A stretch of 64,000 nt of DNA from Lachnospiraceae bacterium YSB2008 (lineage in GTDB: Bacteria > Bacillota > Clostridia > Lachnospirales > Lachnospiraceae). The notes beneath the pieces were generated by a model. The model was not told the origin of the DNA, ran no database searches, and was given only the letters and a program-made list of their open reading frames with translations. Shown here one piece after another: positions 20,582-29,722 of this stretch. The first letter of the stretch is position 1. The number at the start of each line of letters is the position of its first letter. The DNA lies in the NCBI GenBank assembly GCA_000687655.1, contig JHWR01000004.1, positions 124,001-188,000 of the forward strand. The letters run 5' to 3'. The translations under genes were made by a program, and so were the position numbers.

Positions 20582-21823
20582 ATGGAGAGACAATTTACGA
20601 ACATGCGTGATCTGGCGAAGGCCTATGCAAATGCTATGAATCTCCTCAGACCGGAGACTGATGATCTACATCAGAGGGTTGCATATCTGGCATATGGACT
20701 TGGAAAGGCATATGGTTTCAAGGGGTTAGATCTTGAGAACCTCGTATATGTCAGCCTGTTATATGATGTTGGTATAGTGCTTCTTCCTGAGAAGAAGGAG
20801 GATGAGGGCAGATACTACTTCAAGGATCTGGTAGGACCCGGACTTGATATGATAGGTGATATCAAGAAGCTTAAGAATGCTTCTGATGTCATGAGAGTCT
20901 ATGGAAAGCCGGAACCACTTACTGATGATGAGAGAAAGCTTAAGACATTCTCGCAGATTATAGATCTGGCTGACAGAATAGCATCTATGCTTGATGATAA
21001 AGATGCGGCTCTTAATCAGGTTGAGGATATAAGCTACACTGTATCAGATCTTGCAGGTGAAGAGATAAGTGGTGAGGTTGCAGAAGCATTCCTGAGATTC
21101 TCTGAGAGAGAATATGTCTGGATGGAGCTTCTCCATCAGCCTGAGCTTATATTTAACAGTATTTCTGATGACGGAACAGTTTCGCTTGACGATATGATAC
21201 TCTATGCGAGATTTGCAGCACGTATCATAGACTTCAGGAGCTCATATACAGCTATGCACAGCTCGGGTGTTGCTGCAACAGCAGTAAGACTTGCTGAGAT
21301 CATGGGCATGTCTGCAAATGAATGTAAGAAGATGATGATAGCCGGATATCTCCATGATATAGGAAAGCTCAAGGTTCCTAAGTCTATACTTGAGAAGAAT
21401 GAGAAGCTTACCGACGAAGAATTCAATGTCGTTAAGGAATATGCATATTATACACACCTTCTCTTGAAGGATATTGAAGGCTTTGAGGAAATCAGCCGCT
21501 GGGCAGCTCTTCATCATGAGAAGCTTAATGGATATGGATATCCGTTCCACCTTTCAAAGGATCAGATTCCTATGGGAGCAAGGATCATATCTCTTGCTGA
21601 TATATTCTCAGCTGTTGCGGAGATAAGACCTTACAGAACAGGTATGTCCAAGGAAGATGTTATCAGGATACTTCTTGATAATGTTGAAAGAGGAGCTATG
21701 TTCAGCTATCTTGTTGAGCTCCTTATAACAAATTATGACGAGATTCAGTCAATAAGAGATGCAACAGTCAGTGGAGAGGGTGCAAGATATTACGCATCTG
21801 TAGTTGAGGTGGAAGATGAGTAA
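20582..21823 (+). CDS. Double HD-domain protein, second one HD-GYP
   Basis: This soluble protein of about 413 residues has two HD-like halves. The first is degenerate (SLLYDVGIVLLPEKK has no HD pair). The second has LHDIGKLKVPKSILEKNEKL, HHEKLNGYGYP and LADIFSAV, so it probably hydrolyses c-di-GMP. The chosen ATG has AGAGAGGG upstream and lies 16 bases after the previous stop. The gene forms an operon with the membrane HD-GYP gene and the thioesterase gene. Confidence 0.85.
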   Translation: MERQFTNMRDLAKAYANAMNLLRPETDDLHQRVAYLAYGLGKAYGFKGLDLENLVYVSLLYDVGIVLLPEKKEDEGRYYFKDLVGPGLDMIGDIKKLKNASDVMRVYGKPEPLTDDERKLKTFSQIIDLADRIASMLDDKDAALNQVEDISYTVSDLAGEEISGEVAEAFLRFSEREYVWMELLHQPELIFNSISDDGTVSLDDMILYARFAARIIDFRSSYTAMHSSGVAATAVRLAEIMGMSANECKKMMIAGYLHDIGKLKVPKSILEKNEKLTDEEFNVVKEYAYYTHLLLKDIEGFEEISRWAALHHEKLNGYGYPFHLSKDQIPMGARIISLADIFSAVAEIRPYRTGMSKEDVIRILLDNVERGAMFSYLVELLITNYDEIQSIRDATVSGEGARYYASVVEVEDE

Positions 21824-22211
21824 TTATACGCTGGAAGATGCACAGGAGTATTTCAAAAAGGACAGATTCGCAACTGATGCAGGTGTTAAACTGGTTGCAT
21901 TGTCCGAAGAAGAGTCAGAGGCAGAAATGGTTCTGACGGATGCTCATAAGAATGCTTATGGCGGAGTTATGGGCGGAGCTATATTTACTCTTGCTGATTT
22001 TGCATTTGCAACATTAACAAACAATAATCATAAGCTGACTGTGGCTCAGCAGGTAAGCATCAATTATCTGTCTGCTCCAAAGGGAGATAAACTCAGCGCC
22101 ACAGCACATTTTGTAAAAGACGGAAAAAGTACCTGTGTGGTAGAGGTTATGGTAAAAGATAACACCGGCAGGGAGGTTGCTCTCTTCACCGGTGTTGGGT
22201 TTAAACTTTAA
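21816..22211 (+). CDS. PaaI-type hotdog thioesterase
   Basis: This 131-residue protein has the PaaI/YbgC-like hotdog fold. It shows the motif HKNAYGGVMGGAIFTLADFAFA, in which the helix carries the catalytic Asp, and the strand VAQQVSINYLSAPKGDKL. It would hydrolyse acyl-CoA or related thioesters in the cytoplasm. The ATG overlaps the preceding HD gene by 8 bases, so the genes are translationally coupled. The 3' end overlaps the opposing small gene by 4 bases. Confidence 0.88.
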   Translation: MSNYTLEDAQEYFKKDRFATDAGVKLVALSEEESEAEMVLTDAHKNAYGGVMGGAIFTLADFAFATLTNNNHKLTVAQQVSINYLSAPKGDKLSATAHFVKDGKSTCVVEVMVKDNTGREVALFTGVGFKL

Positions 22212-22453
22212 TAATTCTCATCAGCCTTTTCGTCTGTTGTATAATTATCATATAATATTTCGCCGATTTTCAGATCGGTATTGTCAAGACCTTGAAGAAT
22301 CTTGGCTTCCCTGACTTCAGGAGCAATCTCTTCTTCAAGCTTCTTTACTAAGGATTCATCAAGCCCTGTCATGAGGATAACCTCATCGGCAGGGATTTTT
22401 CCTTTCAGCATTCGTTTTGCTACATCTACTTTTGCTTTTTCTGTATTATTCAT
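22208..22453 (-). CDS. Small hypothetical protein
   Basis: This 81-residue acidic protein has a GAGGA ribosome site. The segment MLKGKIPADEVILMTGLDESLVKKL resembles the C-terminal tail common in Rpn/PDDEXK-type transposase-like proteins, where a short helix pair repeats this pattern. It may be an independent small protein or a remnant of such an element. Confidence 0.55.
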   Translation of the reverse strand: MNNTEKAKVDVAKRMLKGKIPADEVILMTGLDESLVKKLEEEIAPEVREAKILQGLDNTDLKIGEILYDNYTTDEKADENY

Positions 22454-22506
22454 GATTTATATTCCTCGTGTATTAATGAATTTCCGGTATTTGGATGCAT
22501 AGCAGG

Positions 22507-23889
22507 CTATTTGATAGAAGCGAGAAAACTCTCGTTCGCTTCAATTACCTTCTGCATTGCCAGAGGTCCAGGAGCACCGATGGTATTTCTTTTCTCGATA
22601 CATTCCTTAAGACTTATAGCTTCGTAAATGTCTTCCTCGAAAACAGGAGATATGCTCTTCAGCTCTTCGAGAGAAAGGTCATCGATCGATACATTTTTAT
22701 CTATGCAATAAAGAACCAGACGGCCTATGATTCCGTGGGCATCTCTGAATGGAACTCCGTGCTTAACCAGATAGTCGGCAGCATCAGTTGCATTTGCAAA
22801 GCCCATCATAGTGCTCTTTTCCATGCGGTCGGTACGAAGCGTCAACGTGCTTATCATTCCTGTGAAAAGATCTATACAGGAATTAACTGTATCTATGGCA
22901 TCGAAGGTAACCTCTTTGTCTTCCTGCATGTCCTTATTGTATGCGAGAGGTATGCCTTTCATAGTTGTGAGCATAGACATGAGAGCACCGTATACTCGGC
23001 CGGTCTTGCCCCTTACAAGCTCAGCTATGTCAGGATTCTTCTTCTGTGGCATTATGGAGCTTCCTGTGCTGTAGCTGTCATCAAGCTCTATGAAACCATA
23101 TTCATTTGAATTCCATGTAATTATCTCTTCTGAGAATCTTGAGAGATGCATCATGATCATGGAAAGTGCTGAGAGGTATTCGATAACGTAATCCCTGTCG
23201 GAAACTGAATCCATACTGTTAAGTGTAGGGCCTTCGAAACCGAGAAGAGAAGCGGTCATCTCTCTGTCGAGCGGATATGTTGTTCCTGCCAGAGCGCCTG
23301 CTCCGAGAGGACAGTAATTCATTCTGTCATAAATATCAGTAAGGCGTGTGTAGTCACGTTTGAACATTTCCATATATGCGCCTATATGATGTGCAAATGT
23401 AACGGGCTGAGCCTTCTGCATATGTGTAAAGCCAGGCATGTAGGTATTCAGGTTATCCTTCATGATAGAATGAAGCTCTTTAAGGAGGACTTTAACAAGA
23501 TTTTCAGTTTCCTGAATCTCATTTCTTACATAAAGTCTCATATCAAGAGCGACCTGATCATTTCTGCTTCTTCCTGTATGAAGCTTCTTGCCGGCATCAC
23601 CTATACGGTCTATAAGATTTGCCTCGACGAAGCTGTGTACATCCTCATACTTATCAGTTATCTCAAGGGTTCCATTTTCAACATCTGTAAGAATGCCTGT
23701 AAGACCAGATATGATCTGATCCTTTTCAGCTTCCTCGATGATACCCTGAGCAGCAAGCATGGTTGAATGCGCTATAGAACCTTCTATATCCTGCCTGAGA
23801 AGTCTCTGATCGAAGGATATCGAAGCGTTGAAATCATATACTTTTTTCTCTGTTTCTTTGGTGAAGCGTCCACCCCAGAGCTGTGCCAT
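22507..23889 (-). CDS. argH: Argininosuccinate lyase
   Basis: This 460-residue enzyme splits argininosuccinate into arginine and fumarate, the last step of arginine synthesis. It carries the superfamily signature [20 protein letters not shown] with the catalytic Ser loop. [19 protein letters not shown] and [15 protein letters not shown] are also present, and the length is normal. The ATG has GTGAGG upstream. No argG is adjacent in this window. Confidence 0.97.
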   Translation of the reverse strand: MAQLWGGRFTKETEKKVYDFNASISFDQRLLRQDIEGSIAHSTMLAAQGIIEEAEKDQIISGLTGILTDVENGTLEITDKYEDVHSFVEANLIDRIGDAGKKLHTGRSRNDQVALDMRLYVRNEIQETENLVKVLLKELHSIMKDNLNTYMPGFTHMQKAQPVTFAHHIGAYMEMFKRDYTRLTDIYDRMNYCPLGAGALAGTTYPLDREMTASLLGFEGPTLNSMDSVSDRDYVIEYLSALSMIMMHLSRFSEEIITWNSNEYGFIELDDSYSTGSSIMPQKKNPDIAELVRGKTGRVYGALMSMLTTMKGIPLAYNKDMQEDKEVTFDAIDTVNSCIDLFTGMISTLTLRTDRMEKSTMMGFANATDAADYLVKHGVPFRDAHGIIGRLVLYCIDKNVSIDDLSLEELKSISPVFEEDIYEAISLKECIEKRNTIGAPGPLAMQKVIEANESFLASIK

Positions 23890-23916
23890 ATTATCTACCT
23901 CACTTTGTGAATACTA

Positions 23917-23952
23917 TTCCGATAATATTTATCTGAATCATTAATATCGGAA
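23917..23952. promoter_or_regulatory. Inverted repeat in the argH upstream region
   Basis: Two 8-bp arms (TTCCGATA and TATCGGAA) lie 20 bp apart in the divergent region between argH and the transglutaminase-like gene. This could be an operator. It does not match the ARG box well. Confidence 0.3.
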
Positions 23953-24088
23953 CAGTTATGTATTGTAACTTAAAATGAGCGATTCTTCAACTTTCTTATT
24001 TGAATATAAGCTTTTGTAATGAGCTGAGTTATGGTAAAATCACATGTAATGAATGATTGTTGTACTATTCGCTGTATAGGAGCAATAT

Positions 24089-25183
24089 ATGACAGGTAAA
24101 AGAAGAATACTAATATACGTCGGAATAGTGGCGCTACTGATAATAGTACTTGTTGTGCTGGACAAGCTGAATGTGGACAATCCGACGCAGAATGTCATGC
24201 ACAGCTTTGAAGCATATAGAAGCGTGGACGAGATTGCGGCCAGGCTGACAAAGGATATAGAGGATGGAGTAGTAGGTACAGATGTACTTTATTCAAGGGA
24301 TGTTCCTATAGATGAGATACTTAAGATCAACTATTACATAGGTACTCTGGACGGAACCATAGAATCTGTCTCATATACTTCGTCAATAGCAGGAGTCACC
24401 AAACTTGACTTCACTATAGCAAGATCAGATAACAGCTATGTCTATAGAGCTTACGCCATGAAGGAGCCTATTCCGGAAGATAAGACTATGGCAAAAGAAC
24501 TCTATGAGAAGGTTCATGGCTTCATGCTTCTTCGTATCAAGTCCTCGATGAGTGACTACGAGAAGGAAGTTGCCATACATGACTACATAGTTCAGAACTG
24601 CAAATACAGCTATGGCAGTGATGATAACGAAAATGAATACAGAGCATACGGTGCTTTGGTTGAAGGTAAGGCGGTATGTAACGGTTATGCGGAAGCCATG
24701 GCGCTTCTTCTGAACTGCTGCGGAATAGAGAACAGGTATATAACAGGATACGCCGGAAATGAACTGCATGCCTGGAACCTGGTTAAGCTTGAGGGCAACT
24801 GGTATCACGTAGATGCTACATGGGATGATCCGGTACTGGAAAAGGGAGACGTTCTGCTTCATTCATATCTGAACCTTTCAGATGATATAATAAGTAAGAG
24901 TCATTCCTGGGAGAAGGATTATTTCGAGGAGTGTAACTCCATGGCGTTCAACTATTACAACATGAACAGCCTTTACTTTGAAGATGTTTCCTCGTTTAAG
25001 AACGGTATAAAGAACACTGTCATGAGAAATAAACATGGAATGGTTGAATGTGCCATCAAGCACGGTTCACCATCAGGTGACGAACTCAAATTCCTGTTCG
25101 ACTACGGGGGAATCAAATCCTTCCAATACTCCAATGATGGGGAAGAAGATTATAATATACTTGTTATATATTTGAATAAGTAA
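24089..25183 (+). CDS. Membrane-anchored transglutaminase-like protein
   Basis: This 364-residue protein has an N-terminal helix (about 7-26) and an outward-facing transglutaminase/protease-like domain. The triad is Cys197 in AVCNGYAEA, His227 in LHAWNLV and Asp242 in YHVDATWDDP, all intact. Family members act as cysteine peptidases or cross-linkers at the cell wall. Its last 36 codons are part of the 134-bp repeat that bounds the island, and a second, displaced copy of this 3' end lies just before htpG. The current C-terminus may therefore have come with the island. Confidence 0.88.
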   Translation: MTGKRRILIYVGIVALLIIVLVVLDKLNVDNPTQNVMHSFEAYRSVDEIAARLTKDIEDGVVGTDVLYSRDVPIDEILKINYYIGTLDGTIESVSYTSSIAGVTKLDFTIARSDNSYVYRAYAMKEPIPEDKTMAKELYEKVHGFMLLRIKSSMSDYEKEVAIHDYIVQNCKYSYGSDDNENEYRAYGALVEGKAVCNGYAEAMALLLNCCGIENRYITGYAGNELHAWNLVKLEGNWYHVDATWDDPVLEKGDVLLHSYLNLSDDIISKSHSWEKDYFEECNSMAFNYYNMNSLYFEDVSSFKNGIKNTVMRNKHGMVECAIKHGSPSGDELKFLFDYGGIKSFQYSNDGEEDYNILVIYLNK

Positions 25184-25208
25184 TGATGTTATTAGCACTC
25201 GTCACTGA
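25075..25208. repeat. Left boundary repeat of the accessory island
   Basis: This 134-bp segment matches 41993-42126 with 4 mismatches. It covers the 3' end of the transglutaminase-like gene, the stop codon and the left arm plus spacer of a CIRCE operator. After GTCACTGA the two copies part: here AT-rich island DNA follows, whereas the right copy continues with the second CIRCE arm. The arrangement looks like attL/attR with an integration point at the end of a gene. Confidence 0.85.
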
Positions 25209-25358
25209 AAATATTTTGGTGTTATCCGTCTGATGTTGACAAATCCCGTAAAGCAATAAAAAATAAACTTTTTTCTTAATTTCTGAAATTTGTTGCTCTT
25301 TTGTTGTGCTTTCTAAGTTATAATATATAAAAAGAGAAATAAAAAGGATGGGCAGTAT

Positions 25359-25442
25359 ATGATGAGACGGGTTAAATTAACTTACATGCATGATTTTTAC
25401 GCTATAACTGCGCCATTTTTACGTATAATTAAATATATTTAA
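25359..25442 (+). CDS. Possible 27-residue leader peptide
   Basis: ATGATGAGACGG opens a 27-codon frame ending in TAA 8 bases before a terminator hairpin, with AAAAAGGATGGG upstream as a possible ribosome site. The product would be basic and hydrophobic. It could be an attenuator leader or a chance frame. Confidence 0.25.
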   Translation: MMRRVKLTYMHDFYAITAPFLRIIKYI

Positions 25443-25450
25443 AAAATTTA

Positions 25451-25485
25451 GTCGAACAGTGGCTCCTTTTCTGTTCGACTTTTTT
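25451..25485 (+). terminator. Rho-independent terminator upstream of the phosphatase gene
   Basis: A perfect 9-bp stem (GTCGAACAG with CTGTTCGAC) and an 11-base loop are followed by TTTTTTG. It lies between a TATAAT box and the phosphatase gene, so it ends either a short leader or small RNA, or acts in attenuation. Confidence 0.8.
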
Positions 25486-25542
25486 GTTTTTTCGTAATTG
25501 AAATTAAAAAAATAACTAATGAGGGGCTAAGGGGTGAAGCAA

Positions 25543-27027
25543 ATGGAAAAAAATGAAAAAATAGAGAAAATAGAAAAGACTGATAAAATAGAAAAGACTG
25601 ATAAAATAGAAAAAAAAGATAAGATATTTTTTGAAAATGAAGTTAATGCAAATAGGATGATGGCACAGATCCTTAATGTAACAGTAGTTATAGTTGCCAT
25701 AACATGGGCTTTATTTGAAAATGATGTTTTTTATAGCCGAGTGCCTGTTAGGGGGTTGATGATATTTAATCTAGCACTCATTGCATTTTCCGAGTTTATA
25801 TGTCGTCATTATAAATATGAAAAATCCTGGATAAAATACAGTTTGATGGGAACACTTACGGCTGTATATGCGGGATCAACTGCTGTGCTTACCTATAATG
25901 TTACACTGTTGGTGGTTATCCCAATTATTCTCTCCATCAGATATTTCAGTAAGAAATATACTATGTCTATTGCGGTTTTATCCATTCTTATTTTTTTTGC
26001 GGCTTATTTATATGGAGCAAATCACGGTATGCTGGATCTTAATTTTGTTCAGTATTCACCAGGGACTGTCATTACTACAAATGAGAATATGTGGCTGGAT
26101 GATGCAGTAAAGGATATTCCATATGATAAGGGCCTGATGCTCATTAATACTACGTTTTCTAATTATTTTGTTAAGTTTTTGCAGTTGGTTATTATTGCCG
26201 TTGCAGCTGTAAAGTTGGTTGACCATTGTCAGGAAATCATGAGTAAACAGGAAAAGCTTACGGAGACCTCTGCAAGAATTGGCACAGAGCTTGCGCTGGC
26301 TGAAAAAATACAGGCGGATATGCTTCCAAATCTGTTTCCTGCATTTCCAGATAGAGCTGAGTTTGATCTTTATGCCTCTATGAATCCTGCCAAGGAGGTT
26401 GGCGGTGATTTCTATGATTTCTTCATGATAGATGATGATCATCTTGGACTTGTAATCGCCGATGTATCCGGAAAGGGTATTCCAGCTGCAATGTTTATGA
26501 TGTTCAGCAAGAATATCATTGCTAACAATACTATGCTCGGAAAATCTCCGGCAAAGGCGCTTATGGATGCGAATGAGGCTATATGCGCCAACAACAGCGA
26601 AGAGATGTTTGTTACGGTGTGGCTGGGAGTTCTAGAGATTTCTACAGGAAAGCTGACAGCGGCAAATGCAGGTCATGAATACCCGGCACTTATGACTCCG
26701 GATGGCAATTTTGAGCTTTATAAGGATAAGCATGGACTTGTGATTGGTGGTATGGAAGGAGCAAAGTATAGAGAGTACGAGATACAATTAGAGCCTGGGT
26801 CAAAATTATTTGTATATACAGATGGTGTTCCTGAGGCTACTAACAGCAGTGAAGAGTTATTTGGAACTGAACGAATGGTAGAAGCATTAAATGTAATGCA
26901 TGACACAGAGCCAAAGAAACTTCTTGAAGGTGTTAGATGTGCGGTAGATGATTTTGTTAAGGATGCGGAGCAATTTGATGACTTAACTATGCTTTGCTTA
27001 GAGTATAAAGGAACTGAAACAAATTAA
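25543..27027 (+). CDS. Membrane SpoIIE/RsbU-type PP2C phosphatase
   Basis: Residues 1-28 are a Lys/Glu repeat (EKTDKI repeated). About six hydrophobic helices follow (40-230), then a PP2C-like SpoIIE domain from about 250: AEKIQADMLPNLFPAFP, MNPAKEVGGDFYDFF, IADVSGKGIPAAMFM, AGHEYPALM and DDLTMLCL, with the metal-binding Asp residues present. Family members dephosphorylate STAS anti-anti-sigma proteins. Two STAS genes and a kinase gene follow immediately, so those are the likely substrates. I chose the ATG at 25543 with AAGGGGTGA upstream; a GTG lies 9 bases earlier. It is the first gene of island part A, and its membrane half suggests that it senses an envelope or external signal. Confidence 0.9.
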   Translation: MEKNEKIEKIEKTDKIEKTDKIEKKDKIFFENEVNANRMMAQILNVTVVIVAITWALFENDVFYSRVPVRGLMIFNLALIAFSEFICRHYKYEKSWIKYSLMGTLTAVYAGSTAVLTYNVTLLVVIPIILSIRYFSKKYTMSIAVLSILIFFAAYLYGANHGMLDLNFVQYSPGTVITTNENMWLDDAVKDIPYDKGLMLINTTFSNYFVKFLQLVIIAVAAVKLVDHCQEIMSKQEKLTETSARIGTELALAEKIQADMLPNLFPAFPDRAEFDLYASMNPAKEVGGDFYDFFMIDDDHLGLVIADVSGKGIPAAMFMMFSKNIIANNTMLGKSPAKALMDANEAICANNSEEMFVTVWLGVLEISTGKLTAANAGHEYPALMTPDGNFELYKDKHGLVIGGMEGAKYREYEIQLEPGSKLFVYTDGVPEATNSSEELFGTERMVEALNVMHDTEPKKLLEGVRCAVDDFVKDAEQFDDLTMLCLEYKGTETN

Positions 27028-27097
27028 TAAAGTATACATAGAAAGTGGGGATGTTTTATAAGCTTTCTAAAAAATAATAAGAAAGGAAGAGGATAAA

Positions 27098-27514
27098 ATG
27101 GGATTAAGTAAGGAATTAGTGATTGAAGCGAGTACAGATAAGCTCGATGAAGTGATTGCTTTTGTAGATACTCAGCTTGAGAACTTTGAATGTTCTATGA
27201 AAACACAGATGCAGATCGATATAGCTGTGGAGGAGATATTTGTAAATATCGCAAATTATGCATATAACCCTGAGATAGGTGATGCAACTATCAGAGTAGA
27301 AGTGTCTAATGAGCCGCTTGCAGTGGCGATAACATTTTTGGATCATGGAAAACCTTATGATCCATTAGCAAAGGAAGATCCTGATGTAACTCTTTCTGCT
27401 GAAGAAAGAGATATCGGTGGCCTTGGAATCTTTATGACCAAGAAAAGTATGGATAATATTCGATATGAATATAAAGACGGGCAGAATATCCTGACAATAG
27501 AAAAGAATCTTTAG
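27098..27514 (+). CDS. RsbW/SpoIIAB-like serine kinase
   Basis: This 138-residue GHKL ATPase has an intact N box (AVEEIFVNIANYAY), G1 (DHGKPYDP) and G2 (IGGLGIFM). Proteins of this type phosphorylate a STAS partner and otherwise bind a sigma factor or other target. It lies between the phosphatase and the first STAS gene, the classic partner-switch order. No sigma factor gene occurs in part A, so the sequestered target is unknown. A GAAAGGAAGAGG ribosome site precedes the ATG. Confidence 0.92.
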   Translation: MGLSKELVIEASTDKLDEVIAFVDTQLENFECSMKTQMQIDIAVEEIFVNIANYAYNPEIGDATIRVEVSNEPLAVAITFLDHGKPYDPLAKEDPDVTLSAEERDIGGLGIFMTKKSMDNIRYEYKDGQNILTIEKNL

Positions 27515-27609
27515 TAGAAAATAAACTGTAATAAAAACATTATTAAAATCATTAATAAAATATAAGTTTTAAGAATCATTAATATAAGAATAATTAGGAG
27601 GTAATACAT

Positions 27610-27909
27610 ATGTTAAATATCGAAAAGAAATCAGAGGGTAATAATCTTAGCTTTGCACTGTCAGGAAGACTTGATACTACAACAGCTCCTGATCTTGAAA
27701 AGGAAGTAAAGGATAATATCGAAGGTGTTGAGAAGCTTGATTTTGATTTTGCGGATTTGGCATATATCTCATCTGCCGGACTCAGAGTGCTTCTTTCTGC
27801 TCAGAAGATTATGAATAAGCAGGGGGAAATGGTTGTAAAGAACTGTTCAGATGAAATCAAGGAGATTTTCGAAGTTACGGGATTTTCACAAATTCTCACA
27901 ATAGAATAA
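27610..27909 (+). CDS. STAS anti-sigma-factor antagonist, copy 1
   Basis: This 99-residue STAS protein has the phosphoacceptor loop AYISSAGLRVLLSA, with Ser55 the probable phosphorylation site. It would bind the RsbW-like kinase when unphosphorylated. A TTAGGAGG site precedes the ATG. It is nearly identical to the STAS gene at 29338: bases about 27658-27887 are the same in both, and differences are confined to the two ends. Confidence 0.93.
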   Translation: MLNIEKKSEGNNLSFALSGRLDTTTAPDLEKEVKDNIEGVEKLDFDFADLAYISSAGLRVLLSAQKIMNKQGEMVVKNCSDEIKEIFEVTGFSQILTIE

Positions 27910-27945
27910 CTGAATAAGCATTTTGTTTTATGGCGGGGGTTACAA

Positions 27946-29325
27946 ATGTTTATATTAGATGATTATCAAAGTGATATAGAGTGTAAGGAACTATCTATAA
28001 GTAATGAAATGTTTCATCTTGCGCTTCAGGATGGGGAGAAGAGATACCATGTCAAGAGTCCAAAAGGTGACTATTTTGATATTGTGTATCTGGATAATAA
28101 CGATGATATCGAACCGATTGAGTTTTATCCCAAATATATGAAGGGGCCTTTTATGGCTCAATACTTATCTTATGACGAAACGGATAAGGATACACTTTAT
28201 ATAGATTTCTTCCAAGGTATAAATGCTGCAGAATTCGAGGAAGTAAATGAGTATTCTATAGCTCTTACCAGGGTGATTCTATCCTTCACTCAAGGGATAG
28301 ATATATGGTTTGATGACCCACGTATTCTTTGGTTCATTTCTGAGGATGATAGGGTGCATGTTGTAGAAAAGCTTCCTGAACTTTCGGGAGAAACTACATT
28401 TTACGTTCAAAAGCAGTTTAAGACGGGCCTTGAGGACAGGGATTTCAATAGGCTTAGTTCTACATATGCTTTCCACAATGTCTTTTTCCCACAGTGGATG
28501 CTGAAAGGTAAAAAATGTACAGATTATAAATATGTCACTATGATAACCAATTCTATGCTTGGAATAGGTGCGATTCTTGCTTTCCAGAAAAGGTTTGAGA
28601 TAGCATTTAACCACTTTGGTCTTAAGCTAATTACTAATGAAGAAAGGCTCGGAAAGTACCGCGTTGAAATGCTCAATAAGTATTTCGCTTTGGAACTGAC
28701 AGCGGAGGATGCGAGTGGTGACAATACACTGGTTATTGATAATCAGACATTTCTGATCAAGACAAAAATGGTTTATACAATCAACCAGGCAACAGATACA
28801 TCCATTCTTGCACCTAAGTTCCGAAAAGAAATGGATGAATACTATGAAGCTTTGTTCGAAGGAAGAAAAGTTCTTGGAATCCTGATACGTGGAACAGATT
28901 ATATATCAACCGGGCTTTCTGGTGAGCATCGTATGGCGACTGTTCCGCAGATGCTTCCAACCATTCATCAGTGGCTTGAAGAGGATGGATATGACCGCAT
29001 ATTCCTGGCCACTGAAGATAATGACATTCTGGATCAGATGAAGTCTGAGTTTGGAAAAAGAATTATAGCAGTTGCGCAGGAACGTCATAGAGTTTCGGAT
29101 TTTAGAGAAGGTCAAATCATCAGCGAATTGGAGAAGGAAACCATTCCTCCTGATAAGCTGGATGAAATGATTGAAGACACAACAATAAATTATTTCTATG
29201 CATTGTATCTACTATCCCGCTGTGACAGCTTTATGTGTTCTGGACAATGTAACGGATGGGATGTAGTTAATGACTTTAATGGTGGAAGATTTCAGAGGAG
29301 CTATAAGTTCAAAGTAGAGGAATAG
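27946..29325 (+). CDS. Fucosyltransferase-like glycosyltransferase (tentative)
   Basis: This 459-residue protein is not firmly recognised. The N-terminal half has no clear motif. The C-terminal half has GILIRGTDY followed by DRIFLATEDNDILDQM and SRCDSFMCSGQCNG. This spacing resembles the donor-binding core of GT11/GT23/NodZ-type fucosyltransferases (H/xRRTD/GDY, then YLATDD, then a Ser/Cys-rich loop). There is no signal peptide or helix, so it is cytoplasmic. It is embedded between two STAS genes and upstream of an NRPS-like gene, so it may glycosylate the product of that pathway. Glycosylation of another acceptor is equally open. Confidence 0.6.
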   Translation: MFILDDYQSDIECKELSISNEMFHLALQDGEKRYHVKSPKGDYFDIVYLDNNDDIEPIEFYPKYMKGPFMAQYLSYDETDKDTLYIDFFQGINAAEFEEVNEYSIALTRVILSFTQGIDIWFDDPRILWFISEDDRVHVVEKLPELSGETTFYVQKQFKTGLEDRDFNRLSSTYAFHNVFFPQWMLKGKKCTDYKYVTMITNSMLGIGAILAFQKRFEIAFNHFGLKLITNEERLGKYRVEMLNKYFALELTAEDASGDNTLVIDNQTFLIKTKMVYTINQATDTSILAPKFRKEMDEYYEALFEGRKVLGILIRGTDYISTGLSGEHRMATVPQMLPTIHQWLEEDGYDRIFLATEDNDILDQMKSEFGKRIIAVAQERHRVSDFREGQIISELEKETIPPDKLDEMIEDTTINYFYALYLLSRCDSFMCSGQCNGWDVVNDFNGGRFQRSYKFKVEE

Positions 29326-29337
29326 GAGGTAACGCTT

Positions 29338-29637
29338 ATGTTAAATATCGAAAAAAAATCAGATGGTAAAAACCTTAGTTTTGCGTTGTCAGGAAGACTT
29401 GATACTACAACAGCTCCTGATCTTGAAAAGGAAGTAAAGGATAATATCGAAGGTGTTGAGAAGCTTGATTTTGATTTTGCGGATTTGGCATATATCTCAT
29501 CTGCCGGACTCAGAGTGCTTCTTTCTGCTCAGAAGATTATGAATAAGCAGGGGGAAATGGTTGTAAAGAACTGTTCAGATGAAATCAAGGAGATTTTCGA
29601 AGTTACGGGATTTTCAGATATTCTCACGATAGAGTAA
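29338..29637 (+). CDS. STAS anti-sigma-factor antagonist, copy 2
   Basis: This 99-residue protein differs from copy 1 only near the N-terminus (SEGNN versus SDGKN) and at one residue near the C-terminus (Gln to Asp). It retains the Ser55 loop. It starts 12 bases after the glycosyltransferase gene with an AGGAGG site. Two almost identical antagonists suggest either a dose effect or two different partners. Confidence 0.93.
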   Translation: MLNIEKKSDGKNLSFALSGRLDTTTAPDLEKEVKDNIEGVEKLDFDFADLAYISSAGLRVLLSAQKIMNKQGEMVVKNCSDEIKEIFEVTGFSDILTIE

Positions 29638-29722
29638 CCTAAAAAGCAAATATAAAACAAATAAAATGCAAATAAAAAAATGCAAATAGAAAGAAAAAGG
29701 GATCAGAGGGTGTTGCACTGGT

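Larger units (their letters stand above)
25184..25542 (+). other. Island left-end non-coding stretch
   Basis: This 359-bp gap holds, in order: the half CIRCE at 25192-25200, AT-rich DNA, a TATAAT box at 25319-25324 without a convincing -35, a 27-codon frame and a terminator hairpin. No conventional gene fits. Confidence 0.6.

Noticed and set aside
23917-23952. ARG box for ArgR at argH
   Set aside because: An inverted repeat is present but the sequence does not fit the TGAAT-N4-ATTCA pattern; kept only as an unassigned inverted repeat.
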